This document shows, piece after piece, positions 18,520-26,903 of a stretch of 26,903 bases of DNA. Source of the DNA: an uncultured Mycoplasmataceae bacterium (GTDB taxonomy: Bacteria; Bacillota_I; Bacilli_A; Mycoplasmatales; Mycoplasmoidaceae); the NCBI GenBank assembly GCA_949299825.1, contig CASGBP010000046.1:1-26903 (forward strand), in the 5' to 3' direction. Made by a program: the position numbers and the translations under genes. The notes beneath the pieces are model-generated. The model saw nothing but the letters and a program-made list of their open reading frames with translations, was not told where the DNA came from and made no database searches. Within the stretch, counting starts at the first letter, position 1. Every line of letters starts with the position of its first letter.

Positions 18520-20559
18520 CTATATTTTTTTTAATAAAAATTTATCATTTTTATACTTATATATAAGTGTATTTATTAATAAAAAAATAGTAGATGATGT
18601 CATTAAAATAACCCCTAATCATATGGGTATCATCCCAATCATAGTCAATGGGACACACGTTAAATTAAAAATTCCTGCCCAAACAAAATTAATTTTTATA
18701 GCTTGAATTGTTCTCTTTGAAAGAATGAATGTTTTATACACAAGCGATAAATCATTTTCTAGCAATGAGATATCTGCTAATGAATTAGTTATTTCACTTC
18801 CACTCGAAAAAGCTATACCAACATTAGCACTTTTTATTGCTAATAAATCATTAATTCCATCTCCTACGAAAAGAATATTTCCTTTCTTTTTATATTCTAA
18901 AATGATATTTGCTTTTTGATCAGGCAATAAATTAGCATAATAATTTTCAATATTTAATTTTTTAGCTACATTCTCAACATTTTTTTCAAGATCTCCAGAA
19001 AGAATTATTGGTTCAATATTAAGCTTTTTAAATTTGTTAATAATTTTCAAGGAATCATTTTTAATTTCATCTTTAATTTGATAATACTTAACTACCTTTT
19101 TATTAATAGCAAAAACAACAAAAGAACCTAATTCATCATCATTTATTTTAACTTTTCAAGTAAATTTATTTATTTTAGAATAATTAATAGATCCAAGAAA
19201 AAATTCATTTTTGTTATATTTTGCATGTATACCAACACCTGCAGTTTCTTTTATTTCTTTTAAATTAAGAGCATTGTTTTGTTTTTTTGATAAATATTTT
19301 TTTATTGCTAATGATAAAGGGTGAGTAGAGTGTTTGACCATTTCAAATATTATATTGTCATATGAATTATCACCAATTTCCTTAATTACTTTTGGTTTTC
19401 CATAGGTTAGAGTTCCAGTTTTATCAAATGCAACATATTTTATTTTGTTTAATTTTTCATAGGCTTCTGCACTAGCAAATAAAATTTTGTGTTTAGAAGC
19501 AATAAAGGATGAAGAATAAATAGCAGCTGGTGTAGCGATACCAAAAGCACAAGGACAGGCAATAACTAACACACCTGCTGCATTAAAAATTGCTAATTGT
19601 ATTTTTGATATTGTAGTATCATAGTTATATTCTTGCCACGGTAATTCAATTGGTAATTTGATATTGTTAAATGTTAAGATCATTCAAAGAATAAAAGTAA
19701 TTACTGACAATATTATTACTGATGGTAAAAAATATTTAACAATTTTTTCTGATATTCTTTCTACTTTTGCTTTATTTTTTAAAATCCCTTCAAGTTGTTT
19801 AATGATTTTAGCAAGGGTAGAATTTTCCATAGTTTTAGTTACTTTATAAGTAATATGATTATCTGTTACAATAGCACCAGCAACCACATAATCATTTTGC
19901 TTTATCATTCTTGGTTCAGATTCACCAAATAATGATGAACAATCTAAATAAGCACTTTTACTTATTAATTTTCCATCAGTTGGAATCGATTGACCTTTAA
20001 TAATTTTTACTACATCTCCTATTTTCAATTGACTAGATTTAATTTCTTTAAATCCATCTTTAGTTTTCAATAATGAATTTTTATTTTGCAATTTTAATAA
20101 ATCTTTTATTCCTAATGAAGATTTTTGTTTTAAATTATTTTCAACTAAATAACCAATTCCAATAAAAAAAGATAAAGAATATCCTACTTCTCAAAATTCC
20201 ATATTTAAAGTATTAATTGAGGAAGTTGTAATAATTTTAATGAGAGAAATAATAATTGAAAAAAGATAAGTTAAATGGGTAGCAATTGCAATAAGTAAAT
20301 CCATTGATAAATTAAAAGTTTTTAATTGCTTGTACAGATAAAAATATTTGAATTCCAATCAGAATATTAATAATGTTGCTAAAGCAAACATCACAATGCT
20401 TAATGCACCATGATTATACATGATCATTTTATTTGAAAAATTTGCTACTAAATCAATTATCATAAAGACAAAAAACATTAAACATACAATACCTTCAAAA
20501 GTAAGTTTAAATTTCAAATTATTTTGTAGATTTCATATATTTATTAAAAATTTTTTCAT
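18520..20559 (-). CDS. copA: Copper-type P1B ATPase lacking its own metal-binding domain
   Basis: A 679-residue heavy-metal-translocating ATPase. Four N-terminal helices (about 20-42, 50-72, 84-105, 118-138) are followed by the actuator domain with G-E-S at 212-214, the transport-site helix with C335-P-C337 (ACPCAFGIATP), phosphorylation site D379 in DKTGTLT, the nucleotide-domain H413-P (HSTHPLSLA), hinge GDGIND (D567, D571) and two C-terminal helices with FN...PL and M-T-S-S, matching the Cu(I) subgroup of copper exporters. Two oddities: no HMA domain at the N-terminus (it is a separate upstream gene), and the conserved Thr of TGES is Phe (LFGESEP). The start is eight bases after the metal-binding protein stop with no Shine-Dalgarno, so it is probably coupled. 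Import or another metal such as silver is possible. Confidence 0.92.
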
Positions 20560-20567
20560 AATATTAC

Positions 20568-20771
20568 TTAGATTAATTCAGCCTTAAATCCAGCCTGTGC
20601 AACTAATGAAATTATTTTTTCGTCGTCATAATTTGATTCATCTGTCTCAACAATTAACATTTTTTCTAAAACATTAATTGAGAACTTTAAATCCTTATTT
20701 TGTTTTAATATTTTTTCAATCTTATTAGCGCAAGAAGCACAAGTTATATTAATATCAAATCTTCTAACCAT
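20568..20771 (-). CDS. copZ: Stand-alone heavy-metal-associated (HMA) domain protein, CopZ-like
   Basis: A 67-residue protein covering exactly one HMA domain: MVRRFDINITCASCANKIEKIL... with the metal-binding pair C-A-S-C in the first loop, and a beta-alpha-beta-beta-alpha-beta pattern ending LVAQAGFKAELI. It would carry Cu(I) in the cytoplasm and hand it to the ATPase encoded next. The start at 20771 is selected because AAAGGAG lies seven bases upstream; longer in-frame readings run into the arsR gene. It overlaps the arsR stop by eight bases. The Gly-Met before T-C-x-x-C in most copper chaperones is N-I here. Detachment of this domain from the pump is the notable feature. Confidence 0.9.
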   Translation of the reverse strand: MVRRFDINITCASCANKIEKILKQNKDLKFSINVLEKMLIVETDESNYDDEKIISLVAQAGFKAELI

Positions 20772-21099
20772 TATTATCTCCTTTTTTACAACAATCACAT
20801 TGACATAAATAATTTTTATTTTTATATTTTTTGACAATGTATTTTAAGAGTTCAGAATAAACTTTAACGAATTCATCATTTAGTTTCATATGATGATGAA
20901 CACCATTCTTATCAAATGAGATTATCTTATCTGTTTTAAGTTGCATTAGATGTTTTGAAATATTTGGTTGTTTTTGTTTTAAACAATCACAAATACTATT
21001 GACATTTTTACTACATTTACAAGTGTATAAATGGAGAATAATTTCTAATTTTGTTTTGCTAGATAAATGTTTAAAAATATTAATCAATTCATAACTCAT
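20764..21099 (-). CDS. ArsR/SmtB-family metal-responsive repressor
   Basis: A 111-residue winged-helix protein: MSYELINIFKHLSSKTKLEIILHLY..., recognition segment KQKQPNISKHLMQLK at about 41-55, and wing DKNGVHHHMKL. Metal ligands are suggested by C-K-C and C-D-C flanking the helix before the recognition helix (where ArsR/CadC place theirs) and by a Cys-rich C-terminus C-Q-C-D-C-C-K-K. The family releases DNA when it binds metal ions; here it should control the HMA protein and copper ATPase that follow, with which it overlaps by eight bases (CDS end against CDS start). A TGATATAAT element ends exactly six bases before the ATG, so the mRNA is probably leaderless, and a dyad lies on that promoter. 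Use of an ArsR protein for copper instead of CsoR or CopY is uncommon. Metal identity is an inference. Confidence 0.92.
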   Translation of the reverse strand: MSYELINIFKHLSSKTKLEIILHLYTCKCSKNVNSICDCLKQKQPNISKHLMQLKTDKIISFDKNGVHHHMKLNDEFVKVYSELLKYIVKKYKNKNYLCQCDCCKKGDNNG

Positions 21100-21105
21100 A
21101 TTTTT

Positions 21106-21129
21106 ATTATATCACCAATCAGTAATATA
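21106..21129 (-). promoter_or_regulatory. Extended -10 promoter and operator-like dyad of the arsR-copper operon
   Basis: Minus strand: TGATATAAT (21106-21114), six bases before ATG 21099. Plus-strand arms TATATCAC (21108-21115) and GTAATATA (21122-21129) around six bases form an 8-base dyad with one mismatch that covers the -10 box. This is a fitting place for autorepression by the ArsR protein. Confidence 0.5.
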
Positions 21130-21807
21130 TTAAATTCATTTTAATGTTTCAATAAATAAATCAGTTTTATCATTTAAATAAAATATGAGTTTTTTAACTA
21201 TGTATTTAATATCATTTATATTTATATTATTAAGATTAATACTCGATATGTCATCAGTTCTATAAATCTTACTTACTATTTCTATAATTTCACCAAGATT
21301 AGTAATTTTTCTCTTTGATTTATTACCATTCTTGTTATAGTCAATGAAAAGAAAAAAATTATTTTTATTGGGATCTGTTAAATTAATTGGCAAATTTAAA
21401 AATTTAGAAATTTTTAAACATATTAACACCATTATAAGATAATCATTAAAATTTTCTAAAATTAACATTAATATTTTTTGGTAAAAAACAAAGATTTTTT
21501 TATTAGATATATTAATTTTTGAATATATTTCATTTATAAGTATTAATGATCATTTATCTTTATAAATTTCATTGATATGAGAAATTGTATTAACTTTTTT
21601 TAATCTACTTAGATTGTTTTTACTATAAAAAAATTCAAATTCTAGGAAGTCGCCATAATTTAAATTTCTGCCATTTTTTGAACTAATTTTTCTAGTTCCT
21701 TGACAAAAGCATTTAAAGAATAATCCATGTTCATTTAACAAAATGATGATTTCATCAAAAAGATCATAATCCTTTTTACTAATTAGATAGCCTCTAGTAA
21801 TTATCAT
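21130..21807 (-). CDS. recO: DNA repair protein RecO
   Basis: A 225-residue protein. The N-terminal OB-fold opening, MIITRGYLISKKDYDLFDEIIILLNEHGLFFKC followed by GTRKISSKNGRNL and LEFEFFYSKN, is the RecO signature (loading of RecA on SSB-coated DNA with RecR in gap repair). The rest is a divergent helical domain and the Cys4 zinc site of other RecO proteins is not visible, which is common in reduced Mollicute versions. It begins directly after the era stop (TAA-ATG), consistent with translational coupling; era-recO is a common Firmicute/Mollicute pairing. The identity rests on the N-terminus and gene order rather than on full-length similarity. Confidence 0.8.
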
Positions 21808-22686
21808 TTATTTATATCCTAAATCTTTAATTACATATTCATCGTTTCTTCAATCTTGCTTGACTTTAACAAAGAGATTTAAATTTATTTTACAATCATA
21901 TATTTCCAGCAATTTCATTCTTGCATCAATTCCTATTTTTTTAATCATCTTTCCTCTTTTACCTATAACTATTGGTTTTTGACTTTCTTTTTCAACTAAT
22001 AACTCGATATCAATATTTAATAGATTTTTCTCTTTATTATAGTTATAATTTACAACATTTGCTGCAATTGCATATGGCAATTCTTTTTTTAAAAAATTGA
22101 TACATGATTGTCTTACTAATTCACCTGCAATAAATTCATCATTCATAGTTTTAAATAATGAAATATCTATTTCTTCATTTGTTGTATATTTTTCAAAAAT
22201 TGAATACAATACATCAATATTGTAATTATTAATAGCTGATAGTTCGATTTCTTCATCAAATTTATATTTTGATCTAATCGTTGGCAAGTCATTATTATTT
22301 TTAATCTTATCAACCTTGTTTATAATAAGTATTTTAATTTCTGGATTAAATTTAAAGAGATCATTTAATATTTTTTCATCCTCCTTATCAAAAGATCTTG
22401 ATATATCAAAAACAAAACATCCAATATTAATTAGTTTTAAAGTCTCTTTGATTTCCTGATTTAAAAAATTATCTAATTTATTATTTGGTAAATGAAAACC
22501 TGGCGTGTCTAATAGAATTGCACTTTTTTCTTTATTAAATTCTAGAAATGTTGTAATAATATTTCTAGTAGTTTGAGGTTTTGGAGAGGTTATTGCATAA
22601 TCATTTTTTTGTAAGGAATTAAAGATTGTTGATTTACCAACATTTGGTTTTCCAAGCAAAGCAATAATACTATGCTTAGTAGCCAT
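21808..22686 (-). CDS. era: GTPase Era, 16S rRNA maturation
   Basis: A 292-residue GTPase with all expected elements: G1 GKPNVGKST (12-20), the switch TTRN (39-42), G3 DTPGFH (60-65), G4 NKVD (123-126), G5 L-S-A (149-151) and a C-terminal KH domain with GKRGKMIKKIGIDAR that binds the 3' end of 16S rRNA during small-subunit assembly. Length is typical. The last 13 residues, beginning at a TGA-encoded Trp, end in LGYK as in many Era proteins. It overlaps the upstream kinase gene by 11 bases and abuts recO downstream, in the conserved order ybeY-dgkA-era-recO. Confidence 0.98.
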
Positions 22687-23062
22687 ATCTTACAATCTCC
22701 ATAATTCTTGGTACAAAAATTAAAAGAGCAATGGTAATTGCAACAATTGAAACGATTAAGGTCGCAGCAGCAGATATATCTTTTACTTTTCTTGCATTGA
22801 TATTATATTTAAATGAAACCATATCAACCAAATTTTCAATTGCAGTATTAATTAATTCAAGAGATATAACTAAACCAATTACAAGAACAATTATTGGTCA
22901 GGATGAAATACTAATTTTTATACCAAATGAGAAAACAATTACTAATAATGAAATAATAACATGAACAATCATTGATTTTTCTTCACGTAATGATGAAAAA
23001 ATACCCTTAAAAGCATAATAAAATTTTCTATATCAATATTTTTTAGAAATTTTTCCACTCAT
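22676..23062 (-). CDS. dgkA: Diacylglycerol/undecaprenol kinase family protein
   Basis: A 128-residue integral membrane kinase of the prokaryotic DgkA fold. Seen: amphipathic N-terminus with the substrate-proximal REEKSMIVH segment, three transmembrane helices (about 32-50, 54-73, 98-117), the signature E69-L-I-N-T-A-I-E-N-L-V-D (catalytic Glu and metal-binding Glu) and A-R-K-V-K-D-I-S-A-A-A. In Gram-positives this protein phosphorylates undecaprenol or diacylglycerol; with no cell wall, diacylglycerol or lipid recycling is the likelier role here (inference). It begins six bases after ybeY and overlaps the era start by 11 bases, so it is translated in line with them. Because of a TGA Trp codon near residue 10 it is broken under the standard code. 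Confidence 0.93.
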
Positions 23063-23068
23063 GTTTAT

Positions 23069-23542
23069 TTAATCCAATTTTTCTAATCCAACTTTATTTA
23101 AAATTTTTTTTTGAAATTTAAACATTATTTCTTCATCTTTTTTTTCAATATGATTATATCCTAAAATGTGCAACAATCCATGAACAAACAAAAAAGAAAT
23201 TTCTCTTTCAAAAGAATGATTATATTTTTTAGCTTGAGAATAAGCCTTACTAACACATATATACATTTCTCCTAACATAAACGTATCCATTTTATTATCT
23301 TTAAAAGAAAAAGAAATTACATCTGTTATCTTATTGATATTTCTAAATTTCTTATTTATTTTTTTTATTTCATTTTTTGAAACAAGAGAAACAGAGAAAG
23401 GTTTTATTTTTTTTGTTTTTGTTATTTCAAAAGTAACACAAGATAATTTGTAAAATAGTTTTTCTATATTAAAAGGAATATATTGTTTTTGATTATTAGA
23501 AAATAAAACTAAATTATCTACTAATGATTTGGGTAATTTCAT
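23069..23542 (-). CDS. ybeY: Endoribonuclease YbeY, rRNA maturation
   Basis: A 157-residue metalloprotein. The zinc site H121-G-L-L-H125-I-L-G-Y-N-H131 matches the UPF0054 signature HGxLHxxGYDH, and the preceding TDVISFSF and GEMYICV segments are the core beta strands of the family. YbeY takes part in 16S rRNA 3' processing and ribosome quality control and is a usual neighbour of era. The start overlaps the end of the upstream protease frame by 29 bases, and the kinase starts six bases after the stop. The N-terminus is about 20 residues longer than a minimal YbeY. Confidence 0.97.
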   Translation of the reverse strand: MKLPKSLVDNLVLFSNNQKQYIPFNIEKLFYKLSCVTFEITKTKKIKPFSVSLVSKNEIKKINKKFRNINKITDVISFSFKDNKMDTFMLGEMYICVSKAYSQAKKYNHSFEREISFLFVHGLLHILGYNHIEKKDEEIMFKFQKKILNKVGLEKLD

Positions 23543-24716
23543 CTAATAAATTATATTCCTTTCATCCATTTGGATATTCTCCTATATTATTATTTGAGAT
23601 TGAAAAAAACATTTCAGTACTTCCAACAGTAGTATGACTATTTTCTTTAACATAAACTCCTCATCAAATGCCAATGATTTTATATGAATTATTAATTTTT
23701 GCTAGTACCATAGAACCACTTGAACCAGAACCCATATTTGCATATGGTAACATAATTTGATTAGAAATGCTTTTATACAATTTTTCACCTAAAGTTATAC
23801 CAACTGATTGATTTAAAAATTGACTAGGCATGTAATTATATTGAGTAGTAATTTGATAGACTCCATTTTTACTTTGATTAAAATCAATTGATGTTCAACT
23901 AACTTTATTATTTATTATAGGAAAACCCCCAACGTAGATATTATTGGCTGTCAATAAACTATCTTGTTCACTCTTTTTTAAAAAATCTACTTTTAATGAA
24001 GGATGTGATCCATTATCAATTTCTTGAATTTTTTTCAATCATTCATAAAAAATAGAATTTTTTTCAATGTTTATTTGCACCTTTAAAATAGCAAAATCAA
24101 TATATCTGTTTTTAATATACGTTGATCCATTTTTTTCAAAAAAAGGTCCTGTCTTATAGGAATTAGGTGTAGTATTTATTTTATAAGATTCATCCTCAAT
24201 AGAAGAAGTTGCAGTATAAACAACATTAATATCATTTTTATCTATAAATTGTCTATCACTTAATGAACTACCAACTTGATTTGTGTAATCTTTGCCATTG
24301 AAGAAACTTATGAATAAAGAATCAAAATTATTGTTTCAAGAATATTGATTATTTTCATCAATATTAACTTGTTTTGCAATAACATGAATATTTGTGGTCA
24401 AATAACAACTTATCAAATTATCTGATTCCCTTACACTATTTGGTATAACTCAGGATGTACCATAAGTTCCTTCAAATTGAAAATCTCCTTTTTGTTTTCC
24501 AAAAAACAATGAAAGACTCCTAGATTTTATAATTTTTTGAATTTCTTCATGAGGTTCGTTAGTTAAAGTTGAGGTTAGATAATTATTAGATGATACTTGA
24601 TTAGATAAAAAAATAACAACAAATAGTGTGAAAGATGTTGCACAAAAACTTATGAAAAAAACAATAGATAAAAAGAAAATTCTAGTTCTATATTTACTTC
24701 TTTTTTTAAATTTCAT
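23514..24716 (-). CDS. DUF31-type serine protease, membrane-anchored (Mycoplasma Ig-protease superfamily)
   Basis: A 400-residue chymotrypsin-like protein of the Mollicute DUF31 group, which includes the immunoglobulin protease MIP. Residues 1-35 are a basic stretch and one transmembrane helix; the C25 context (FISFC) does not fit a lipobox, so it is probably helix-anchored. Candidate triad: H111 in TTNIHV, D207 in IDFAIL and S333 in GSGSSGSMV, followed by GIWWGV. It should face outward (inference). Known MIP proteins act with a MIB immunoglobulin-binding partner; no such gene is in this window, so another host or self target is possible. The 3' end overlaps ybeY by 29 bases, tying an outward-facing protease to the ribosome-maturation genes. 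TAAAAT ends six bases before the ATG. Confidence 0.82.
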
Positions 24717-24759
24717 GAATATATTTTAACCTAAAATAGGAGTAGTTAATTTTAAAATA

Positions 24760-24788
24760 ATTTTGTCTTTTTTAACATATATAGACAA
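24760..24788 (-). promoter_or_regulatory. Possible promoter of the protease-ybeY-dgkA-era-recO operon
   Basis: On the minus strand TTGTCT (24783-24788), 17 bases, CAAAAT (24760-24765); the -35 lies in one arm of the palindrome at 24780-24798. A competing leaderless option is TAAAAT at 24723-24728, ending six bases before the ATG. Confidence 0.3.
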
Positions 24789-24800
24789 TTTGTCTATAAT
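24772..24800 (+). promoter_or_regulatory. Promoter of the hydrophobic-protein/FtsX-permease operon
   Basis: TTAACA (24772-24777), exactly 17 bases, TATAAT (24795-24800): one of the best-formed promoters in the window. The start codon at 24810 is only ten bases past the -10 box, so the mRNA has almost no leader. Confidence 0.65.
24780..24798. promoter_or_regulatory. Perfect palindrome between -35 and -10 (operator candidate)
   Basis: TATAGACAATTTGTCTATA is a perfect inverted repeat with 9-base arms around one T. It fills the spacer of the plus-strand promoter and overlaps the possible minus-strand -35 box, a classical site for a dimeric repressor controlling both divergent genes. Confidence 0.65.
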
Positions 24801-24809
24801 ATATTTTAT

Positions 24810-25265
24810 ATGAATATTAAACTTTTGTTGAATAGTTTTTCAAAAACATCCATATCTAAAAGTCTTAACTATACTTTTTTTATTTCATCTTTATTTTTTG
24901 TTTTTGAACCAACTATAGTCCCGTTTGTACTTACAGCAATTAGTTTCTTTTTAATCTGCATTAATATTAAAAATACAGTTTTTTTCATATTGAGATATAA
25001 GTTAAATATTTTTAATAAATTATTATTTTTTTTATTAAGTGTTTTGATTGGTTTGTTTTTTGTGATGCCTAAACTTGTTATGTATTATAGCTTTATAAGT
25101 TCTGATATTACTTTTAAGATTTCTCCTACATTTAATAGGATTAAAAAAATAATTGGTCAGCAGAAAACTATAGCTATTCATAAGGATTTTATTCATCGAA
25201 ATTCAATTTTCTTAATCTTCATGTTGATGAATTCAAAGTATTATTTTAGATTTAAAACCATTTAA
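24810..25265 (+). CDS. Hydrophobic membrane protein, unknown function
   Basis: A 151-residue protein rich in Phe, Ile and Leu, with about four hydrophobic segments (near 20-36, 38-54, 70-95 and 128-140) and a basic loop (FNRIKKIIGQQKTIAIHKDF) near 108-127. It contains no Trp codon at all. The strong promoter and palindromic operator directly upstream support that it is real, although no Shine-Dalgarno precedes the ATG. It lies 44 bases before the large FtsX-type permease, on the same strand, so the two probably form a transcription unit. No family recognised. An alternative is that the promoter serves the permease and this frame is a long, poorly conserved leader gene. Confidence 0.6.
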   Translation: MNIKLLLNSFSKTSISKSLNYTFFISSLFFVFEPTIVPFVLTAISFFLICINIKNTVFFILRYKLNIFNKLLFFLLSVLIGLFFVMPKLVMYYSFISSDITFKISPTFNRIKKIIGQQKTIAIHKDFIHRNSIFLIFMLMNSKYYFRFKTI

Positions 25266-25309
25266 TGTTTGTTTATTAATGAGGGAAGAGTTAAAGAAAA
25301 GGATGGTTT

Positions 25310-26903
25310 ATGTGACAAGTAATTAAGTCTCTATTCCGTTACTCCTTTAAGAACATAGTTTCATTTACTATGCTATTTTCCTTACTTGCAGTTTCATCTG
25401 GTGTTTTTTCCACATTAGTAATGTTATCTACTAATTTATCTAATTCATACGAAACATTAGTCAAGGCAGGTAATCTAAATAATATTGTTATAAATGAACT
25501 ATATTCTAGTACCTATAAGAATGGGGATAAAGAGTTATCTGGTGAAGAGGCTAAAGTTCAAAATGAAATTGATTTTAAAATAGAATTAGCTAAGTTGATT
25601 GGTGAGGAATCATTTAGGGATTTTAATTCAATTAATTTTACTAATTCTTCATCTGGTTATGTTTATAAGATTATTCAATCTAATAATGATTATGAAATTG
25701 ATCAAACAGTAATATATGAAGGTGAAAATGTTCTAACTCAAACATTTGATTTCGATTTGCTTATTGAGGATGCCGATTGATCAAAGGATGCGTTAATTAA
25801 TATTGAAGCAAGAAGATTAGTTGCCTTTTTAGCAACTAAGGCAAAATGAACAGATGCATCAATAGGTACTAGATTTTTGAATCAAGCAAAAGAATATTTA
25901 TCAATCACTGATAATACTGATTCAAGATATGATCCAAAAAATTGACCAAAAACTCAATTGCTTAATCCAACATTAGCAGGGTGAATGAAAAGATGATTAG
26001 ATAGTACTGATAGTAATTATGTAAAACCTGTTTCTAAAGGGTATAGAATCAATTTTGATGCTAGTGGACTAGCTCCTGTTGTTGGAAGAATTGATAATTT
26101 ATCATCATACACTGCTGTACTTCCAAATTATGTAATTAAAAACCAAAATAAAGAAATTCTTCCATCAGATAAAAGAGAAGAATTAAAAGAATTGAATAGT
26201 ATTACTTTAAACCAAAACCCAAATTCAATTTATGATATTGATTATACTAATTTTGTAACACCAAACAACAATACACAAGATAATTTATATGCTACGCAAT
26301 CTGAAATTGAAACATTTTTACAAGGTATTGATGATAAATACAAAATAAAGGTTGACAATATTGAGTATCTAATTGTTGGTGAAGGTATTTCACCAAGTTT
26401 TATGTATCCAGTTTATTCATTTGAAAGACAAACCCCAAATATTGAGGATGAGGTTTTATTATATGCTAATAAGGCAGGTTATGAACTAACATACGATTCA
26501 GCTAGAAATGCTCCATTAGAAACCTATATAATTGCTAAAGTTAATGAAAAAGAATTAGATAAATATATAAATGAAATAAATGAACTTTCTAAAAAATATA
26601 TGTCCTGACCAAATAATATTAATTCAACATATTCAATATATGATGAATCTAATTATTTAGCACCGAATGCATTAAGAGTTTCTTTTTTACCTCAATTAGT
26701 TAGTTCACAAATAGCAATTAGTAATTCAATCATTTTTTTCATTGCAATATTAGTTGGAATGATTTTTGTTTTTACAATCAAGAAGTATATTAATGATAAT
26801 CGTTTATCTCTTGGTGCCCTTAGAGCAAATGGGGTTAAAAAAAGATGAATTGTTAGTTGTATGCCATTATTATCATTAGTACCAGCCGTTGGTGGTGGAT
26901 TAG
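25310..26903 (+). CDS. Large FtsX-type ABC transporter permease, N-terminal part (runs off window)
   Basis: The first 531 residues of a long Mollicute permease. The start at 25310 has AAAAGGA six bases upstream and gives MWQVIKSLFRYSFKNIVSFTMLF; the second residue is a TGA Trp, so a standard-code reading would start later at 25370. One helix (about 20-42) is followed by a large extracellular region of about 430 residues beginning LSTNLSNSYETLVKAGNLNNIVINELY, a pattern seen in mycoplasma and spiroplasma permeases, then the first FtsX-domain helix (about 475-495, IIFFIAILVGMIFVF) and the cytoplasmic motif KKYINDNRLSLGALRANGVKKR. Such permeases pair with an ABC ATPase and act in lipoprotein, peptide or antimicrobial handling; the ATPase is not in the window. 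Confidence 0.88.

Noticed and set aside
20772..20837. Longer N-terminus for the HMA protein
   Set aside because: It would lie within arsR in another frame, has no ribosome binding site, and the HMA fold is complete from 20771, which has AAAGGAG upstream.
1..26903. Mobile element, prophage, CRISPR array, tRNA or rRNA
   Set aside because: No transposase or integrase motifs, spaced direct repeats or cloverleaf/CCA-type sequences were found on either strand.

Overview
The window comes from a Mollicute (wall-less, AT-rich Mycoplasma/Spiroplasma/Entomoplasma-type bacterium). UGA must be read as tryptophan: nearly every long gene carries in-frame TGA codons at conserved Trp positions (for example W-N-F-P in the first aldehyde dehydrogenase, D-P-W in the tyrosine phosphatase, S-G-W-G-T-F-P in the YhgE/Pip protein), while TGG is rare. 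Under that code every gene is intact. No tRNA, rRNA, insertion sequence, CRISPR array or origin is visible.

Layout. (1) 1-627, minus: 5' part of a MATE efflux transporter, cut by the window edge. (2) 770-6441, plus: a tight four-gene redox operon: class 1/2-type aldehyde dehydrogenase, CrtI/phytoene-desaturase-like FAD oxidoreductase, a three-domain FAD/NAD/2Fe-2S reductase, and a class 3 (fatty-aldehyde type) aldehyde dehydrogenase. (3) 6444-6929, minus: a cysteine glutathione peroxidase, divergent from a lipoprotein with two PKD/Ig-like repeats (7005-8366). (4) 8421-11031, plus: zinc alcohol dehydrogenase, M24 aminopeptidase and low-molecular-weight tyrosine phosphatase. (5) 11034-15185, minus: a 1383-residue membrane-anchored M60-like (mucinase/enhancin) metalloprotease with carbohydrate-binding-like modules, followed by a tiny two-helix membrane protein on the plus strand (15320-15517) with its own promoter and terminator. 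(6) 21099 down to 15812, minus: ArsR regulator, stand-alone heavy-metal-binding protein, copper-type P-ATPase without its own metal-binding domain, then a YhgE/Pip-type ABC-2-like exporter. (7) 24716 down to 21130, minus: DUF31 serine protease, then the housekeeping string ybeY-dgkA-era-recO. (8) 24810 to the right edge, plus: a small hydrophobic protein and the N-terminal 531 residues of a large FtsX-type ABC permease.

How the genes may work together (inference). The left 9.5 kb is unusually rich in enzymes for lipid aldehydes, lipid peroxides and flavin/iron-sulfur electron transfer. It may oxidise or detoxify host-derived unsaturated lipids or isoprenoids. The CrtI-like enzyme and the 2Fe-2S reductase overlap by 8 nt and look like partners, with no Rieske oxygenase, the usual partner of such reductases. 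The right part combines cell-surface proteases and exporters with a copper-efflux operon and ordinary ribosome/DNA-repair genes.

Regulation. Several genes have a -10-like hexamer ending only 6-10 bases before the start codon and no Shine-Dalgarno sequence, which suggests leaderless mRNAs. Three palindromes sit inside promoters: upstream of arsR, between the protease and membrane-protein genes (24780-24798), and between the peroxidase and lipoprotein genes (6947-6962).
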